Shown: positions 1-6,000 of the stretch, piece by piece
How the letters are laid out: each line of letters opens with the position of its first letter
Position numbering within the stretch: position 1 is the stretch's first letter
DNA from: Bacteroidia bacterium
GTDB lineage: Bacteria > Bacteroidota > Bacteroidia > Bacteroidales > UBA12481
DNA length: 7,210 bases
NCBI GenBank assembly: GCA_026391235.1
Contig: JAPLDV010000233.1
Coordinates: 1-7,210 of the forward strand
Reading direction: 5' to 3'
Position numbers and translations under genes: made by a program
Notes under the pieces: generated by a model
What the model was told of the DNA's origin: nothing
The model's input: the letters and a program-made list of their open reading frames with translations, nothing else
Database searches by the model: none

Positions 1-1
1 C

Positions 2-70
2 CTTACGGTAACGAATGCCAATGGTTGTGCAAGTTCGGGTCATTCTTTTACCGTTACCATCAATACGCAA
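2..70 (+). other. C-terminal strand pair of a preceding Ig-like/PKD-like domain
   Basis: Residues 1-23 read LTVTNANGCASS followed by a HSFTVTINTQ strand. The pattern 'TVTNANGC(S/A)S', then a final VTV strand, is the usual end of Ig-like or PKD-like repeats in Bacteroidota surface proteins. The rest of the domain lies upstream of the window, so the type cannot be fixed. It shows that the protein continues N-terminally with further beta domains rather than starting here. Confidence 0.6.
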
Positions 71-3000
71 CCTTCAGCTCCAACAGGAAGCTCAACCCAG
101 ACCTTATGCAGTGGCGCTACCGTTGCAAGCCTGTCGGCAACAGGTTCCGGCATATTGTGGTATGCCGCCGGCAGCGGCGGCTCTCCCCTGGCAACCGATC
201 TGACTTTGGTCAACGGTACACATTATTATGCGAGTCAAACGGTGAGCGGTTGCGAAAGCTCCGGCAGGCTGGATGTGACCGCTACGGTTTTCAGCTCGGG
301 TTCTTGGATGGGGACCACCAGTACCAACTGGTTTACAACAACCAACTGGTGCGGCGGCACTTTGCCAACCTCCTCAACTAATGTAACCATCGCTGCCGGG
401 TTATCGAATTATCCGTCAATCGGAACCACAGGGGCTGTATGCAATAATATCTCTATAGCCTCCGGAGCTTCGCTTACCATTGTGGGTTCAAATACGCTGA
501 CCGTATCCGGCAACTGGACCCACAGCGGTACATTCACCGCAAACACTTCCACTGTCAATTTCAACGGAACGGGCACGGGAAGCGTAGGTGCAAGTAACTT
601 TTACAATGTCACTTTCAGCGGTGCAGGAGCCAAATCGGCCGCAGGTGCATTGGCCATTGCAGGAAGTGTGAGCATAACCAATAATTTCACTGCGGGCTCT
701 TACACGCATACGGTCAGCGGCAACTGGAGCAACAGCGGGACATTTACGGCTACCGGATCAACCATCGATTTTAATGGTTCGGGTGCGGGAAACATAGGTG
801 CCGGTAATTTTAACAATGTTACTTTCAGCGGAGCCGGTGCAAAAACGGCAACCGGCGCATTGACCATTGCAGGCAATGTGAGCATAACCGGCAATTTCAC
901 TGCCGGCTCCTACACCCACTCGGTCGGCGGCAACTGGTCAAAAAGCGGGTCTTTCACAGCTACCGGTTCAACCATCGATTTTAACGGTTCGGGTGCAGGC
1001 AACATCGGGACCGGCAATTTTAACAATGTCACCTTCAGCGGTGCGGGAACGAAAACTGCGACCGGTATTTTAAATATCGCAGGTGCTGTAAGCATTACGG
1101 ATAATTTCAGCGCCGGTAATTACCTACATACGGTACAGGGCAACTGGTCAAACAGCGGGACCTTTCATGCAAATTCGAGTACCATTTCTTTCATCGGAAC
1201 ATCTTCAACCATCAACGGGTCAACTTCAATAGCATTCAATAACCTGACCCTGAACGAAACAGGAGGGGCAACTTTAGGGATTGCCACATCGGTTGCGGGA
1301 ACGTTAACTCTGACTTTAGGCCTTTTGGACATCGGAAATTTCAACCTTACCATTCTGTCAGGAGGTTCGATAAGCGGAGGAAGTGCCACCAGCTATGTGA
1401 AAACAAGTGGTTCCGGACGGCTGAAACAAACCGTTCCCGGCTTGGGTTCCGTTACGAAAAACTATCCTGTGGGCCATTCGGCTTATAACCCAATGGCAGT
1501 CAAGTACAATAACGTTGCTGTTTCGGACAATTTCAGCATCCGGGTGGAAGATGCCACCATAACAAATGCCAACAGCTCTAAAACGGTTAACCGGAAATGG
1601 TTCCTGATTGAGGATGCCGCAGGAACTGCCGACCTAACTTTAGCAGCTACCTATAATACAGGGGAAGGTGGGAGCGGTTTCAGTAACTCCTCGAGCCCCC
1701 AGGTAGGATATTTTGATGGTACTTCCTGGGCCTATCGTCCCATTACTTCGGGATCAGGTACCACTACCTTTACCGCCACAGGTTCAGCGCCCGATTTCAC
1801 CAACACCTACGGTTTTTTTGTCCTCGGGAGCGACGATGCATTCAATGCAACCAAGCTCGCAGTAACGAACCTTGCCCCTGCAAACCCGTCGGTCGGACTG
1901 GCAAACACGACCATTACAGTTCAATCGCAGAACAGTCAGAGCGTTCCTACCATGGTTGGTACTGCTACCGGCTTTAATTTGTCCTGTACGAATACAACTA
2001 TGTCGACCATCCCAAGCGGTAGCATTGGTCAATATACCTATGAAACCAGTGTGGCACCCATAACCTTCACCGAATCCACCTTAAATACCGGTACATCAAC
2101 CTATGATCACGATGCGACGGTAACCGCCACTGGAACTTCAGGAGAAACCCTTTCAGCAGGTACGAGTGGAGTTTTTGATGTTTATGAGTCTAAAATATAT
2201 GAACCAAAAGCTAACGGTAACTGGAGTACGACTTCAAATTGGAGGTACAGCACAAATGGTGGTTCAACATGGAGAGATACGACTGCTGTTACTACCTTTT
2301 CTGATACCGAATTGATACGAATTCCATTAGGGATTACCCTTACTGACAATGTTACTGCCTCATTCTATTCGATGCTCATATACGGAACGTTGGATGTCAG
2401 CAGTTCGGGTAACCTGACGCTATACCACTCGGCTTTCAGTGATTATAATATCCATGTGCATGGAACCTTAAAAAACTCGGGGGGTACTTTGACCAACAGT
2501 GATGTCGCATATCCATTTGAAATACACGGAGGCACTTACTGGCATAATATGAACGGGGGAAGCATTCCGGTTTGTACCTGGTATACGTTGAACACGACAC
2601 TATCCGCCTGTAAAGTCGAAGGAACGGGAGTTGGCGGACTTAACCAGTCGTTCGAGAATTTCACACTTACTTCAGGAACCCAAACTCTTACGGGGGATAT
2701 GAATGTCAGCGCCGCACTCACCCTGACCGCCGGCAAAATTGCCACCGGGAGTTATCACGTAATCTCCGGATTAAATGGAACAGTTTCCAGCGCTGGTGGC
2801 TATATCAACGGAATCCTGAGAAGGTATGTGGAAAGCACAGTGACAACCGGTGATTTCCCGGTCGGGGATGTCAATTATTACGCTCCTTTCTCCATTTCCT
2901 GTACCGGTACACCTTCCGGAAACGGGTACCTCGATGTATCAACTACAGCTGCCCAGCCACCGATGGCTTCAGGTTTAAGCCAATCAAAATATGTTAACCG

Positions 3001-6000
3001 CAAATGGACGATATCCAATAACGGCGTTACCGGTATTACTGCCTACAGCCCAAGTTGTACTTTTGCAGACGGAGATAAAGTGGGAAGTCCAGCCACCGGC
3101 TCGCTTAAATTGCGCAAATTGACGGCATCCACCTGGTTTACCACCAACGGTACAGCTACAGGGAATATCATTACCGCCACCGGCCTGTCAACTGCAGGAC
3201 TGACCGCAACATCTGATTTTTATGCCGGCGAAGACGACTGCAGCTCAACGAATGCGGTATGGCTTGGCAGTTCAAGTACCGACTGGAATACGACAACCAA
3301 CTGGTGCGGTGGTTCAGTTCCGGCATCAACTGCAGATGTTACCATTCCTTCGTCACCCGCCAGGCAACCGGTTATAGGTGCCGCGGGCGGTACATGCAAA
3401 AATATTACCATTCAAAGCGGTGCCAGCCTGACTATTTCGGGCGCCTATACCCTTGATGTGAAAGGGAACTGGTCGAACAGCGGCACTTTTACCGCAGGAA
3501 CGGGAACCGTTTCCTTTACCGGGTCCTCGGCTCAAACGATTACAGGTGCAACTATCTTTAATAACCTGACTATTAACAATACAGCTTCAATTGGTGAAGG
3601 CAACAGCCGGGCTACAATTTTAAGCGAAGGAATTACGGTTAACGGTATTCTGAACCTGCAAAGCGCCAACGCGTCATCCACCCAGGGAACTTTGCACACA
3701 GGAACATACACGCTCAGCATGCTCAACGCATCTGCCAGTGTAACAGGTACCGGCGATGTAACGGGCATCGTCAGGCGCACGCATACGTTTACCCCAAACG
3801 TTCCCTATCAGTTTGGAAGTCAATATACTACAATTAACTTTTTAGGTACTGGAACACAACCTGGTGAAATCAGCTGTAAGATAACCATAGGCTCCGCTAT
3901 GACGGGTAAAGATGGCTCCGTAAAAAGGTATTATAGTTTTGCCCGGCCTGTGCTGGAATCTCCAACAGATCAAGTAACGCTGAACCTCAGATACCTTGCA
4001 TTGGAACTGAACGGCAATGATGAAACTGAAACTAAACTAGTAATTTGGGACCATCATTCAACAGGAACAATTGAACAACACGGCAAAACTAACAATAGTA
4101 CTTCGAATGATTGGGTAGGGCTGTCGGGACTTGGCGCCACTTATATAGTTCGCACTGCTCTTGACAATAGACTTTGGAGTCTGGCTGATTATACAACCAC
4201 CAAAAAAATGTGGGTAGGAGTTCTTGATACGGATTGGGCCAATGGTGGTAACTGGGCGCCCCCCGGAGCACCTGTACCTACTGATACTGTGTTGATTCCT
4301 GTTGTCGGACAGGGAAATTACTATCCGACATTTACCTCGAATGTAGAAATCAGATCTTTAGAAATTGCCGGGGGTGCAACTGTTACTGCAGATTCATATA
4401 CTTTGACCATAAATGGCTCCACCGGTGCATGGCTGAATAATGGGACTTTTGTTCCCGGAACCGGTACACTCATATTGAATCATGGAAATTTAAATGAAAT
4501 TGTTTCCGTGTCCGGCATAGGCACCAATCAATTTCACAATATTTTGATTGGTGCAAATACTTTCATCAGGCCGGGAACGGGATTTTGCATGAAGATCAAT
4601 GGTGGTGTTTCCGCTCAATTATCCAGCATAGTAGATTTGTCGGCCAACGACAATACGGTGGAATATAATGGTGCCAGCCAAACCATAGTCGACCCCTCAC
4701 ATTCAGGCTATAGAGGATATTACAATATAATTTTCAGCGGCACCGGTACCAGTACACTTTATGATGGTACTCTTGATATTTCCGGCAATTTTACCAGCAA
4801 TGGCACATTGGATTTAAGTGGCAGTACCGTTTCATTTATTGGAAACACAGCCCAGGCCATCAACGGTACTGTTGTGTTCAATAACCTGACTATCAATAGT
4901 TCAGGAGGAGTCACATCTTCTGATGATATTACGGTAACCGGGACACTTTACCTGCAAAGCGAGAATCCATCTTCACTCGACACAGGGACGCTGGCCATGG
5001 CTTCGGGTAAAATCCTGAACCTGGGTGTCGATGCCGCAACAACAGGAACAAGCGATGTGTCAGGGATCATAAAAAGGACGCATACTTTCGCTACAAATAC
5101 TTTTTACAGTTTTGGAAATACAGAGCAGGGTGTAACCTTTCCTGTGACATCAGGACAAACTTTGCCCTCAAGTCTGAGTGTTAGGGTGACTATCGGATCA
5201 ACTCCCTGCTGGGGAACAAGCTGCATCGATAATCCAGCCAATGTTACCAAAAGATTATATGAATTCGCACAAATTGGTGGATCGGCCACTAAAGCAATCT
5301 TCCGGGTCAATTATAAAGATAATGAACTGGCAGGTGGCGTGAATGAAAGTACCCTTTCTATTTGGAACCGTGTTGTTGGTACACCCACTGTTATTGCTGA
5401 CAAGGGCTGGTCGAATTACGATGTGGATGCAGAATATATTTCCATATCTGATGTAAATATTGCTCTTCTGTCATCAACATTGAGCGATTTCCAGTTGGCT
5501 ATAGCCCCTACTTCATCGAGTTACAAAACATGGAATGGGAGCCAAAGCACTGACTGGAATACACCAGCCAACTGGACACCAAACGGGGTACCGACCACGA
5601 GTTTGGGGGCAATCATTCCCGATGACAATACTACTGTTTATCAACCTACTCTACCGGCTTCGGGTTCAACTCAGGCAACCTGCCAGTATCTGAACATTCA
5701 AACCAACGGAGTCCTTAATTCCGGAGGAAGCGATGGTGCAACCCTGACCATCGTTGATGGAATTGTTGGAGATGCGTGGGGAATGGAAGCGGGCGGAACT
5801 TTCAATGCTGGCAACAGCACCGTTATATTTGCCAACCTCAATCCCACGGATGTTGCCTCATTAAGCGGAAGCACCGATTTTTATAATGTGACTATTGCCA
5901 GCGACAGTAAACTGCGACCCGCCGGTAACAGCTATATGGGTATTGCCGGTGCGCTTGTTATCAGCGGAACTTTCTCGGCAGCGACAAACGAAAATACCAT

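Noticed and set aside
302..361. Possible carbohydrate-binding or lectin function for the Trp-rich segments
   Set aside because: Trp clusters can bind sugars, but here they recur at module starts with fixed spacing, more in keeping with a structural cap. Nothing in the sequence shows a binding site.
25..381. A 118-codon plus-strand open frame and an overlapping 62-codon one at 15-203
   Set aside because: They lie over the Ig-like domain and the first Trp-rich segment in other frames. The products are Arg/Cys-rich with no recognisable domain, while the main frame gives a clear domain sequence throughout.
700..1095. Two minus-strand open frames (700-900 and 910-1095) whose products resemble each other
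   Set aside because: Their similarity only mirrors the 210-bp tandem repeats on the plus strand. The products are Pro/Val/Leu-rich reverse-complement shadows with no ribosome binding site.
503..1261. Possible CRISPR array or mobile-element repeats
   Set aside because: The 210-bp units are contiguous, keep the reading frame and encode a conserved protein repeat. There are no spacers, no short palindromic repeats, no terminal inverted repeats and no transposase.
3220..3780. Overlapping minus-strand and plus-strand short open frames in module 3
   Set aside because: All are within the continuous main frame, overlap each other, and have no domain or start signal.
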